Positions 27,664 through 35,952 of a DNA stretch of 64,000 nucleotides are shown here, in pieces. The notes below the pieces were generated by a model, which searched no databases, was not told where the DNA came from, and was given only the letters and a program-made list of their open reading frames with translations. Origin of the DNA: CAZWCE01 sp964632505 (lineage in GTDB: Bacteria > Planctomycetota > Planctomycetia > Pirellulales > Thermoguttaceae); assembly GCA_964632505.1 (NCBI GenBank), contig CAZWCE010000002.1, positions 62,001 to 126,000 of the forward strand, read 5' to 3'. A program made the position numbers and the translations under genes. Within the stretch, counting starts at the first letter, position 1, and every line of letters starts with the position of its first letter.

Positions 27664-28440
27664 ATGTCTTCCACCACCGCCCTGATCACCGGCGCTTCCT
27701 CGGGAATCGGCCGGGAGTTGGCCGATCTCTTCGCCGCCGACGGCCATGCGCTCATTCTGGTGGCTCGACGCAAACAACGTCTCGAAGCGCTCGCCGAGGA
27801 ACTGACCCGAAAACATGCGGTCGACGTGGCGGTGCGCTCGTACGATCTGGCGGAACCCGATTCCCCCAAGTCGATCTTCGAGCAGCTCCAAAAGGAGGGC
27901 CGCGAGGTCGACTATCTGGTCAACAATGCCGGCTTTGGTCTCGGCGGTGCATTCCAGACGCTACCGATGGAAGATCAACTCAAGATGATCGCGGTGAACG
28001 TGACATCGCCGACGCATCTGACGCGGCTTTTTCTGCCGGGAATGCTCCAGCGGGGCACCGGCGGCGTACTCAACGTCGCCTCGACCGCCGCCTTCCAGCC
28101 CGGTCCCTATCTCGCCGTCTATTACGCCACCAAAGCTTATGTGCTTTCGTTGTCCGAAGCGCTTGCCACCGAACTTGCCGGAAGCGGTTTGACGGTCTCC
28201 TGTCTCGCCCCGGGGCCGACGAAAACGGAATTCGCCGAAAGGGCCAACGTCGAAGACTCCCTCTTGTTCCGGGCTTCGGTCATGGAGGCCCGAAAAGTCG
28301 CTGAAATCGGCTACCGCGGTTTCCACAAGGGAAAAACATTGATTATCCCGGGCTTTCTCAATCGATGCGGTCCGGTCCTGGTGCGATGCCTCCCCCGCAG
28401 CCTGGTCCGTCTGTTCACGGCGCGGATCAACCGTCCGTAA
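27664..28440 (+). CDS. Short-chain dehydrogenase/reductase
   Basis: 258-aa classical SDR: TGASSGIG cofactor motif near the N-terminus, NNAG at about 86-89, catalytic Ser (NVASTAAF) and YYATK for the YxxxK pair. A basic segment VARRKQRL after beta-2 suggests NADP preference. The start at ATG 27664; a TTG four codons upstream is unlikely. It lies 61 bp after the RND pump on the same strand and may be co-transcribed, though no functional link is evident. The C-terminal region has an added basic tail (LVRLFTARINRP). Confidence 0.9.
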   Translation: MSSTTALITGASSGIGRELADLFAADGHALILVARRKQRLEALAEELTRKHAVDVAVRSYDLAEPDSPKSIFEQLQKEGREVDYLVNNAGFGLGGAFQTLPMEDQLKMIAVNVTSPTHLTRLFLPGMLQRGTGGVLNVASTAAFQPGPYLAVYYATKAYVLSLSEALATELAGSGLTVSCLAPGPTKTEFAERANVEDSLLFRASVMEARKVAEIGYRGFHKGKTLIIPGFLNRCGPVLVRCLPRSLVRLFTARINRP

Positions 28441-28492
28441 TGTCCGGCGAATCTCGATTTGATGCTGAAAAAGCAGCGACGTCGCGAATGCT

Positions 28493-28521
28493 TTGCTTTG
28501 ATCGCCCCGCCGAGATAGAAT
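28493..28521 (+). promoter_or_regulatory. Promoter of the sulfatase gene at 28625
   Basis: TTGCTT at 28493-28498, 17-bp spacer, TAGAAT at 28516-28521; about 104 bp before the start codon. Confidence 0.55.
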
Positions 28522-28624
28522 GCACCGAGGGGGAACGCCACCAATCCCCGAAATTCATCGGATCGTGTTCCCCATCTCAATCTCGGTGAGTCCATTTCCC
28601 TTTTCTTCAGGAGGCTGCAAATCC

Positions 28625-30205
28625 ATGAAGTACTCATTTACCCTTGCCCTGATCCTTTGTTGCGGATGTGTCGCGCCCTTGAAGGCGGAGCCCCTAAAAA
28701 GAAACTTCCTTTTCATTCTCGCCGACGACCTGGGCGTAGAGGACCTGACGGTTTGCGGGAGTGAATACTACGAGAGCCCGAACATCGACCGCATCGGCCG
28801 AGGGGGAATGCGATTCACTCAGGGCTACGCGAACTGCCGAGTCTGCAGCCCTTCGCGAGCGAGTATCATGACCGGCAAATACACGCCTCGTCACGGCATC
28901 ACCGACTGGATCGGCGCCAAGGAGGAGTTCGATTGGAAACGCAACACGAAGCTGCTGCCGCCGAAATACGTACATCATTTGAATCAGGAGGATGTGACAC
29001 TGGCCGAAGCGCTTCACGAGGGAGGCTATGCCACTTTTTTCGCCGGCAAATGGCACCTGGGCAGCGAAGGCTCCTGGCCGACCGACCACGGGTTCGACAT
29101 CAACATCGGCGGCTGGGATTCCGGCTCCCCGCGCGGCGGGTATTTCGCGCCGTATGTCAATCCCAATCTCGAAGGCGAGCATCCGGGGGAATCGCTTCCC
29201 CTCCGACTCGGCCGGGAGACGGCGGAGTTCATCGAATCGCATCGAGACGAGCCCTTCCTGGCCTACCTCTCTTTCTATTCGGTGCATGGCCCCATCCAGA
29301 CAGAACAAGCACTTTGGGAGAAGTACCAACAGAAGGCGAATCAGGATCCCCACCAGGGCGACCGGTTCAGGATCGATCGGACGCTTCCGGTTCGACAAGT
29401 GCAGGATAATCCGATCTACGCCGGCATGATCCAATCGATGGACGAGGCGGTCGGAATGGTGCTCGACAAGCTCGAATCGCTCGAGCTGGACGACCAGACG
29501 GTGATCATTTTCACCTCCGACAACGGCGGCGTTTCCTCCGGCGATGCCTATTCGACCTGCAATCTCCCCTTCCGCGGCGGGAAGGGACGCCAGTGGGAGG
29601 GCGGCATCCGCGAACCGTATTTCATTCTCGTCCCAGGCATGACCGAACCCGGTTCAACCTGCTCGACTCCGGTCCTGGGAACCGACTTCTATCCCACCAT
29701 CCTGGAACTGGCGGGCTTGCCGAAGCGGCCGGAGCAGCATCTCGACGGCGTCAGCCTCGTGCCGTTGTTGCAAGGAGAAGACATCGCCCCGCGAGACCTC
29801 TTTTGGCACTACCCGCATTATGGAAACCAGGGCGGCGAACCCAGCTCGATCATCCGATCAGAGAACTGGAAATTAATTCACTACTGGGAAGACGGACGCG
29901 ATGAGCTTTATCAGTTGTCCGAGGATCCACGCGAGCAAAATAATGTAGCCGCGGAGCATCCCGGTCGTGTCGAGGCGATGTGGAAAAAATTGGACGCATG
30001 GCTCGACACCACCGGCGCGAAGTTGCCTTTCGAGAACCCGAAGTACGATGCAGAACTCGCCGAAAAACAAAAAGAGAACATTCGTTCCAACCTGCTGCCG
30101 CGGCTGGAAAGACAGCACGCCCGATTCTTGGATCCCGATTTTAAGCCGAACGATACCTGGTGGGGGAGCACCCTCGATACCTGGTGGGGGAGCACCAAAG
30201 ACTGA
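28625..30205 (+). CDS. Type I sulfatase (exported)
   Basis: 526 aa. N-terminal export signal with Cys-rich end (LILCCGCVAPLKA), which could also be read as a lipobox. Metal ligands D34-D35 (ILADDLG), the formylglycine signature C74-S-P-S-R78 followed by ASIMTG, and a later FTSDNGG metal motif; all residues needed for a Cys-type S1 sulfatase are present. The start at ATG 28625 has AGGAGG upstream. The C-terminus ends in two copies of a DTWWGST unit encoded by a 24-bp tandem repeat. An intrinsic terminator follows at 30231. Sulfate-ester hydrolysis on exported glycans or other sulfated compounds is expected; substrate unknown. Confidence 0.93.
   Translation: MKYSFTLALILCCGCVAPLKAEPLKRNFLFILADDLGVEDLTVCGSEYYESPNIDRIGRGGMRFTQGYANCRVCSPSRASIMTGKYTPRHGITDWIGAKEEFDWKRNTKLLPPKYVHHLNQEDVTLAEALHEGGYATFFAGKWHLGSEGSWPTDHGFDINIGGWDSGSPRGGYFAPYVNPNLEGEHPGESLPLRLGRETAEFIESHRDEPFLAYLSFYSVHGPIQTEQALWEKYQQKANQDPHQGDRFRIDRTLPVRQVQDNPIYAGMIQSMDEAVGMVLDKLESLELDDQTVIIFTSDNGGVSSGDAYSTCNLPFRGGKGRQWEGGIREPYFILVPGMTEPGSTCSTPVLGTDFYPTILELAGLPKRPEQHLDGVSLVPLLQGEDIAPRDLFWHYPHYGNQGGEPSSIIRSENWKLIHYWEDGRDELYQLSEDPREQNNVAAEHPGRVEAMWKKLDAWLDTTGAKLPFENPKYDAELAEKQKENIRSNLLPRLERQHARFLDPDFKPNDTWWGSTLDTWWGSTKD
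30152..30196 (+). repeat. 24-bp period duplication in sulfatase C-terminus
   Basis: A perfect 21-bp word begins at 30152 and again at 30176 (period 24 bp). It encodes DTWWGST twice, nine codons before the stop. A recent slippage duplication is likely. Confidence 0.9.
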
Positions 30206-30230
30206 ACGCCGCGAAACGCTCCGCGCAATA

Positions 30231-30266
30231 AAAAAAGCCCTGGGTGTCTCCACCGAGGGCTTTTTT
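30231..30266. terminator. Bidirectional intrinsic terminator
   Basis: An A6 run, then GCCCT...GGTG pairing with CACC...AGGGC, then T6. It lies between convergent genes, so it can terminate the sulfatase transcript on the plus strand and the cytochrome c peroxidase transcript on the minus strand. Confidence 0.85.
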
Positions 30267-30295
30267 CATTGTATGTCATGATGGCGGGTCGGCCG

Positions 30296-31799
30296 TCACG
30301 GAAGTTCGGGCGGATCCGGCATCGGATATTCGCCGTTGAGCGATTTCAAAAAGGCGACGATATCCTTCTGATCCTCTTCGCTCAGTTCGGCGCTCTTGAC
30401 CGCCTTCATCATCGGCGAAAGATTCGGATTCTCGATCCCGCCCTGGGCCATGATCTTGACCGCTTCTTCCAGCTTTTCGGCACTGCCGTCGTGAAAATAG
30501 GGATAAGTCTTCTCGACATCCCGCAGCATCGGAACGCGAAACTTGCCCATGTCGCGATCGTTGCCGGTCACCTCTTTTCGGCCCACATCCGGTTCCTCCG
30601 CATCCATCCCGATGCCGGCGTTCATGAACGTGTAATTGCTGAAAAGCGGCGGGGCATGGCAGACCACGCAGGACTCGTTGAAGAGTTCCATACCGTTCTT
30701 CTGCTGATCGGTCAGGGCCGATTCATCACCATCCTTGAACTTGTCGTAGGCGGAATTCCCGCTGAGAACCGTCCGTTCGAACGCGGCGATCGCTTTGGCG
30801 ATGCCTTCTTCGTTCACATCGGTCCCGAAAACATTCTGGAAACGCTTCTTGTACTCAGGTATGTCGTTGAGCATGGGCACCAGAACGGTCATGTCGTGGC
30901 CCATTTCGATCGGATTCTCGATCGGTCCGACCGCCTGTTCCTCGAGCGTCGCGGCCCGGCCGTCCCAGAACTGCGAAGGGGCGTAGGCGGCGTTGATGAC
31001 GGTCGGGGAGTTGCGTTCACCAAAATGTCCACCGATGCCTTCGCTGGTCGCTTTGTGCTCCGTCCAAGCCATCTTCGGATCGTGACAGGTGGCACAAGAG
31101 ATGTCCTTGTTCTTGCTCAATCGGGGATCGAAATAGAGCAACTTGCCCAGGGCCACTTTTTCAGCGGTCATCGGATTGTCGTCGGGGATCTTGAGTTCGG
31201 GAAGACCGAGGGGAATCTCAAGCGTGAATTCCGCCGATTCCGGTGCCGGTGGATCGGACGCTTTTTCTTCCGGTTGCTCCGCGGGCTCTTCGGCCGGTTC
31301 GGNNNNNNNNNNNNNNNNNNNNNNNNNNNNNNNNNNNNNNNNNNNNNNNNNNNNNNNNNNNNNNNNNNNNNNNNNNNNNNNNNNNNNNNNNNNNNNNNNN
31401 NNCAGGTTCCTCGGCCGGTTCCGCGGGTTCCTCAGCCGGTTCCGCGGGTTCCTCAGCCGGCTCGGCAGGTTCCTCGGCCGGCTCGGCAGGTTCCTCGGCC
31501 GGTTCGGCAGGTTCCTCGGCCGGTGCGGCGGGCTCTTCGGCCGGTTCGGCGGGCTCCTCGGCCGGTTCGGCAGGTTCCTCGGCCGGTTCCGCGGGTTCCT
31601 CAGCCGGTTCCGCGGGTTCCTCAGCGGGCTCATCTACCGGGGGTGCATCGGCATCCACGGTCGCCGTGGTGGTGGATGCATCCGACTTAGGCGCCGGGGT
31701 GTCGGTGTCTTTGTCCGGGGGAGCGCATCCCACCAAACTGATCAGGCCTAGGACGAGCGTGCATCCGATAAAGCCAAACAGGGCTGATTTCAATTTCAT
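30296..31799 (-). CDS. Di-haem cytochrome c peroxidase lipoprotein with Pro-Glu-Ala repeat linker (contains N gap)
   Basis: ATG 31799 (MKLKSALFGF) has GGAGA upstream. The N-terminus is a lipoprotein signal with lipobox LVGC, then a linker of seven-residue repeats (PAEEPAE) that is interrupted by 100 N (31303-31402). After the gap comes a complete di-haem peroxidase body: first haem site CATCH, then NSPTVINAAYAPSQFWDGRA, second haem site CVVCH, and an FRVPMLRDVEKTYPYFHDG C-terminal part, as in CcpA/MauG family enzymes. Reduction of H2O2 by cytochrome c is the family reaction. The repeat linker suggests a membrane-tethered enzyme held away from the membrane. The halves are in different frames across the 100-N spacer, meaning the real gap is a multiple of three, not 100. 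Confidence 0.88.
31303..31402. other. Scaffold gap (100 N)
   Basis: Exactly 100 N, a placeholder size. Left and right edges fall on the boundaries of the 21-bp repeat unit: the left edge ends a unit (31282-31302) and the right edge begins one (31403-31423). Confidence 0.98.
31403..31633 (-). repeat. 21-bp tandem repeat encoding PAEEPAE-type units
   Basis: About 11 degenerate 21-bp units lie right of the gap, and at least one lies left of it (31282-31302). Units differ mainly at third codon positions, so amino-acid sequence is conserved while the DNA drifts. Copy number is uncertain because of the gap. Confidence 0.93.
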
Positions 31800-32284
31800 C
31801 TCGGCATCTCCATGCAAAAGGAATCGAATCACAGTCTCCAATCATGTCTTGCAATGATTCTCGAAACACTTGATTCAAAATACGGAAAGGAACGCGTCAA
31901 CATCACTCCTCAATTTCCTCATTCATTGATATTCAACTTATCGCCGGAGAATTCTATTGTCAACTATTGATATTTGAAGATGTTCGGGGCTCTGAAAAAA
32001 ACAGGGGGCGTAACGTACCGACTCAACGAGTGGGACAGGAAAGCATGTTGGCCTGCATTTCCTTTTCTTCACGGCGTTTCGCCACCGGCTGGGTGGACGG
32101 ATCCGCACGCAATGGCTACGATTAAACAACATGAGCCGCATAGGCGTCGAATGAGCCGAGCGGCTTCGAATCGGTTCGGTAGCACCGATGGATGGTCGAC
32201 CCGGACTCACGAGCTCATCGACGCTCCATCACGACGACGATTAAAACGCGTATCTGCAGATCAAATTACTAGGAGACGTCAATC
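31800..32284. other. Divergent intergenic region, no supported gene
   Basis: AT-rich between about 31860 and 31980, with two ATTGATATT copies (31925-31933 and 31966-31974). No convincing promoter hexamer pair. A 104-codon frame on the plus strand from 31974 has no ribosome site and unusual composition, so it is not called. Confidence 0.4.
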
Positions 32285-33400
32285 ATGAACATAAACACAA
32301 ACATCTCTTGGGCCATCGCAGTAGTAGTGATGGCGGTTTCGGCGGGGTTCGTCCAAGCCCAACGTCCCGACACCCTTGAAATTGGCGAAAAAGCCCCTCC
32401 GTTCACCCTTCCGGGGGTCGACGGCGAAGACCATTCTCTCTCCGACTACCAAGAAGCCGAAGCACTGGTGCTGGTCTTCACTTGCAACCACTGTCCGACC
32501 GCCCAGCTCTATGAAGAGCGTCTCAAACAGCTCACGGACGACTTCTCCGAGAAAGGCGTGCAAATGGTCGCCGTCTCGCCCAACTCTCCCGAAGCGCTCC
32601 GGCTGAATGAATTGGGCTGGACGGACGTCGGAGACACCTTGGAAGATATGAAGATCCGTGCCGAAGATCAGCAATTCAACTTTCCTTATCTTTATGATGG
32701 GGACAAACAGGAAGTCGCCAAGGCATACGGTCCGGTGGCGACCCCCCACGTCTTCGTCTTCGATGAAGACCGGAAACTTCAGTACCAGGGAGGAATCGAC
32801 GATTCGCCTCGCGCCGACAAGGTCGAAAAGACCTATCTCCGCGACGCGATCGAGGCGGTCCTGGCCGACAAGGAACCGAAAATCCAGACGTCGAAGGTGA
32901 TCGGCTGTTCGGTGAAGTGGGCTTCCAAAAAGGAGGCGGTGCAGCGGTATATGGAGAAAATCCGGGCGGAGCCGGTCTCCCTGAACGCCGCCGATGCGGA
33001 GCAGATGAAGCAGCTTCGGACCGAAAAGCCGAATGATCTGCGACTGGTCACCTTCTGGGCCACCTGGTGCGCCCCCTGTATCGTGGAATTCGGAGAATTC
33101 GTCGATATCCACCACAGTTACCGACACCGAGGTCTGGAAGTGGTGACCGTCTCCTTGAACGCACCCGACATGGATGAGCAAGTGCTCGAATTCTTAGAAA
33201 AAAAGCACGCCTCGTGTCGCAATTACATTCTCGGGTCGGACGATCGGGAAGCGTTGATCAACGCCTTCAACCCCGAGTGGCAGGGGGAAGTCCCTTACAC
33301 GGTGCTGATCGACGATGAGAAAAGCATCGTCTACGAAGAAACCGGCAGCATCGACCCCTTGGCGTTACGCAGAGCGATCGTCAAAGGGCTGGAAAATTAA
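32285..33400 (+). CDS. Exported protein with two thioredoxin-like domains
   Basis: 371 aa; signal peptide (MNINTNISWAIAVVVMAVSAGFVQA). ATG 32285 has AGGAGA at 32271. Domain 1 (about 30-195) is AhpC/TSA-redoxin-like, with a CNHC pair at 67-70 (VFTCNHCPTAQ). Domain 2 (about 215-370) is TlpA/ResA-like with a canonical WCAPC near 262-265. Such double-domain proteins are common in planctomycetes. A periplasmic disulfide or peroxide-related thiol redox role is inferred. It lies downstream of, and divergent from, the cytochrome c peroxidase, which fits an oxidative-stress neighbourhood. Domain 1 CNHC reads like a redoxin with an extra Cys. Confidence 0.88.
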   Translation: MNINTNISWAIAVVVMAVSAGFVQAQRPDTLEIGEKAPPFTLPGVDGEDHSLSDYQEAEALVLVFTCNHCPTAQLYEERLKQLTDDFSEKGVQMVAVSPNSPEALRLNELGWTDVGDTLEDMKIRAEDQQFNFPYLYDGDKQEVAKAYGPVATPHVFVFDEDRKLQYQGGIDDSPRADKVEKTYLRDAIEAVLADKEPKIQTSKVIGCSVKWASKKEAVQRYMEKIRAEPVSLNAADAEQMKQLRTEKPNDLRLVTFWATWCAPCIVEFGEFVDIHHSYRHRGLEVVTVSLNAPDMDEQVLEFLEKKHASCRNYILGSDDREALINAFNPEWQGEVPYTVLIDDEKSIVYEETGSIDPLALRRAIVKGLEN

Positions 33401-33520
33401 ACGCTTTGAGGACAAAGACTTGAAGAATCATTGATCTCCAGAGCCCTACCCCGACGGGGGAGGCAGCGCCGAATTGCCCGCTTGCTCGCCTCCCTCCATT
33501 ATTTTCTGCTCAAAGTATTT

Positions 33521-33553
33521 ACGCAAGGATCTTCGCGCTCCTTGCGTTTTTTT
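33521..33553 (+). terminator. Intrinsic terminator downstream of the thioredoxin-like gene
   Basis: A perfect 9-bp stem (ACGCAAGGA, 33521-33529, with TCCTTGCGT, 33539-33547), nine-base loop, then six T residues. Confidence 0.88.
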
Positions 33554-33739
33554 CTTTCCAACCCGCCATGCGGCCCTCTCATCGCCGGATGCTGATCGAC
33601 GACTCCCTCGAATTGTGGTCGACGTCTTTTTCACGGATCTCCCAACGGTGACGGCCCATCCAACTTTTCCCACTTCAAAGGCTTCGATGGGATGGCGGGT
33701 CCCCGCGCATGATTCTTCCAGAAAATCAAATTAAGGCGA

Positions 33740-33768
33740 TTGACTGAATTTGATCGTTCGATTAAAAT
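33740..33768 (+). promoter_or_regulatory. tetR promoter with overlapping operator palindrome
   Basis: TTGACT at 33740-33745, a 17-bp spacer and TAAAAT at 33763-33768. An imperfect 18-bp palindrome TTTGATCGTTCGATTAAA (33749-33766) fills the spacer and enters the -10 box, the classic site for a TetR-type repressor controlling its own operon. Distance to the tetR start is about 70 bp. Confidence 0.72.
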
Positions 33769-33838
33769 GAAAAAAATACATTTTTCCTATTTTCGCTAAT
33801 AGATCATCTCGATTCGTTCCTGAACATGAAAGGGATTC

Positions 33839-34543
33839 ATGGGAGCCTACGCCACTTCGAAAAAGACGAAAGGGGCCCTCATTGGAGCCGCAGGCCAACT
33901 GTTTGCGAAATACGGCTTTCATGGCATCAGCACCCGCACCATCGCCGAAGAGGCCGGCGAGAATGTGGGCAGCATTCACTACCATTTCGGGAGCAAATCG
34001 GGCCTGCTCGAGGCGACCTACCGTGCTATGTTTGAGGTGTTGGAAAACGAGCCGCTGGATTATATGGAAAATCGGGAATCGCTCTTGTTGAGCGATCGCG
34101 GCAAGATTGAATTCCTCGTCGGTCTGATGGAGATCTATTTTGCGAAAATATTTCGGAAGGATAAATACGGCTGGGAAGCAGCGCTGTTCTGCCAGGTATT
34201 GACGCAGCAGGACGAGATCACCCAGAAGCTTTTCCGCGAGACGATCCGTCCGGAGCTGCAAGTGCTCAAGAAGATCGCCAAACGGCTTCGGCCCGATTTT
34301 TCGGAGATGGAAGCCGAAATCTGGTCGGTCAATTTCGTCGGGCAAATCGCTCATTTCAGCCTATTGAAGCCCGCGATTTGCGTCAGTTTCGACATGGAAG
34401 ATTACTCGGAAACCTACTTGGAAACTTTGAAACGACATCTGCTGAAAAACATCATTCCCGGACTAGGGCTCTTCTTGCCGCCGAACTTCGACTTTTCGAC
34501 GTCCGATGATCCCAGTTCCCAGAACGTCTCCAACTCTCACTGA
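33839..34543 (+). CDS. TetR/AcrR-family repressor with CerR-like C-terminal domain
   Basis: 234 aa. TetR N-terminal DNA-binding domain: helix-turn-helix GISTRTIAEEAGENVGSIHYHF at about 29-50, then the GSKSGLLEA segment. The C-terminal ligand domain is like the CerR/DUF1956 group. It begins the operon: the adaptor gene starts 8 bp after its stop, then the RND pump. An operator candidate overlaps its promoter, so autoregulation and control of the pump are inferred. The inducer is unknown. C-terminal residues after about 210 are Ser/Asp-rich and probably disordered. Confidence 0.9.
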   Translation: MGAYATSKKTKGALIGAAGQLFAKYGFHGISTRTIAEEAGENVGSIHYHFGSKSGLLEATYRAMFEVLENEPLDYMENRESLLLSDRGKIEFLVGLMEIYFAKIFRKDKYGWEAALFCQVLTQQDEITQKLFRETIRPELQVLKKIAKRLRPDFSEMEAEIWSVNFVGQIAHFSLLKPAICVSFDMEDYSETYLETLKRHLLKNIIPGLGLFLPPNFDFSTSDDPSSQNVSNSH

Positions 34544-34551
34544 GCCATCTC

Positions 34552-35901
34552 ATGAAATTTGCATCGAAAAAGACCTATCTCTTTCTGAGTCTCCTGCTCT
34601 TGGTGTGCATCGCCGGGGCGATTCTTTTCGTATTCTCTCGATTCGTTCCCTTGCGGGCCGGCGAGGGGGCCGGGGGGTCCGAGAGTGCTGAAACAGCCCG
34701 GACGACTCACGCGGCCGATGATTCTCCTCACCCGACGATGACGGTGAAAACCACGACCGTCACTCGGCGCAACGTCGCCATGTACAACACCTATCCCGGC
34801 ACGGTGCGTGCCCGGCAAACCGCCAAGCTTTCTTTCCGCGTCGGTGGTCCCTTAGTCGAGGTGCATGTGGATTCGGGAAGCCGAGTGAAGAAAGGCGATC
34901 TTTTGATGAAGATCGACCCCCGAGATTTTTCCGACCAAGTCAAGGCGACGGAAAATTCTCTCAAAGCGCTCCGGGCGAAACTGTCCGCCATGCAAAAAGG
35001 AGCCCGGGATGAGGATCTCCATGCGCTGGAAGCGGCGGTCGATGCGGCCGAGGCAACGCTGAAATACGTCGAATTGGAATACGAGAGAATGGAAGAACTG
35101 GTTCAGGAGAACGCGATTTCACAATCCCAGTTCGACAGCATCGTCAGCGAGCGTCAAGCGGCCCAATCGGCTCTCAGAGCCGCGAAAGAGGAATTGAAGA
35201 AGGGAGAGGAAGGGGCTCGTCCGGAAGATATCGAAGCGATGCAGGCGGAGATCGGTGCTCTTGAGGCGAAGCTGTCTCTCGCGAAAAGCAGCCTTCAAGA
35301 CATCGAATTAAGAGCACCGTTCGACGGTCTGGTCACCCGACGTTACGTCGAAAACCACGAGTTCGTCCCACCCAGCAAGCCGGTTCTTTCGATGCACGAC
35401 ATCTCCCAATTGGAGATCGACGTCCACTTACCCGAAAGCGAACTGGTCCGAAGGGACCTCTCCGAGTCGTTCCCGGTGAAGGTGCAATTCTTTTCCACCG
35501 GCGATGAAGTGTTCGAAGCGAAAAAGACGGAAATCGACACCGATGCCGATCCGGAAACACAAACCTACCTGGTCACCTTCAGCATGCCGGCTCCCCAGAA
35601 GACGAATATCCTACCGGGTATGTCGGCCGAAGTGATCGTGCCGAGCCTGAAGGAGGAGGCCCGTTCCGCATTGGTGGTGCCCGCCGGTTCCGTGATTTCC
35701 GACTACACCAAGCGGGATTTCGTTTGGGTCGTTTCGCCGGAATCGACTCGAGTGGAGAAGCGGATGATTCTCAAGGGGCGCTTGACCGACGAGGATGAAT
35801 ACATCGTGCATCGTGGACTCAAGGAGGGGGAACAGGTTGTGGTGGAAGGAGCCCAACGTATTGTCGCCGGAATGCCGATCGAGATTGAATCCAAGGACTG
35901 A
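34552..35901 (+). CDS. RND efflux periplasmic adaptor (HlyD/MFP family)
   Basis: 449 aa. Membrane anchor at about 9-29, Ser/Thr-rich linker to about 62, then lipoyl half-motif at about 88-122 (LSFRVGGPLVEVHVDSG), long coiled coil to about 250, second half (APFDGLVTRRYVENHEFV), barrel and MP domain. Starts 8 bp after tetR, so it is co-transcribed. No TolC-like gene is present in this operon, so it probably uses a channel encoded elsewhere, for example the one at 21388. Confidence 0.92.
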   Translation: MKFASKKTYLFLSLLLLVCIAGAILFVFSRFVPLRAGEGAGGSESAETARTTHAADDSPHPTMTVKTTTVTRRNVAMYNTYPGTVRARQTAKLSFRVGGPLVEVHVDSGSRVKKGDLLMKIDPRDFSDQVKATENSLKALRAKLSAMQKGARDEDLHALEAAVDAAEATLKYVELEYERMEELVQENAISQSQFDSIVSERQAAQSALRAAKEELKKGEEGARPEDIEAMQAEIGALEAKLSLAKSSLQDIELRAPFDGLVTRRYVENHEFVPPSKPVLSMHDISQLEIDVHLPESELVRRDLSESFPVKVQFFSTGDEVFEAKKTEIDTDADPETQTYLVTFSMPAPQKTNILPGMSAEVIVPSLKEEARSALVVPAGSVISDYTKRDFVWVVSPESTRVEKRMILKGRLTDEDEYIVHRGLKEGEQVVVEGAQRIVAGMPIEIESKD

Positions 35902-35952
35902 TCCCCGCCGTTTTCCATCACCGGCTTGTTTTTCGAACTTTGAGGTATCTCC

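Larger units (their letters stand above)
33401..33838. other. Intergenic region with terminator and tetR promoter
   Basis: After the thioredoxin gene: a structured GC-rich stretch (CCCCGACGGGG near 33450 and GGAGGC pairing with GCCTCC further on), the intrinsic terminator at 33521-33553, then the tetR promoter at 33740-33768. The structured stretch could be a 3' UTR or a small RNA. No protein gene is supported. Confidence 0.5.

Noticed and set aside
31143..31857. Alternative frames through the 21-bp repeat and the N run
   Set aside because: The repeat period is a multiple of three, so all frames stay open. Only the lipobox/PAEEPAE frame connects to a signal peptide and to the di-haem body.
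31974..32288. 104-codon plus-strand frame before the thioredoxin-like gene
   Set aside because: No ribosome site, Arg/Pro/His-rich composition without domains, and it overlaps the next gene's start.
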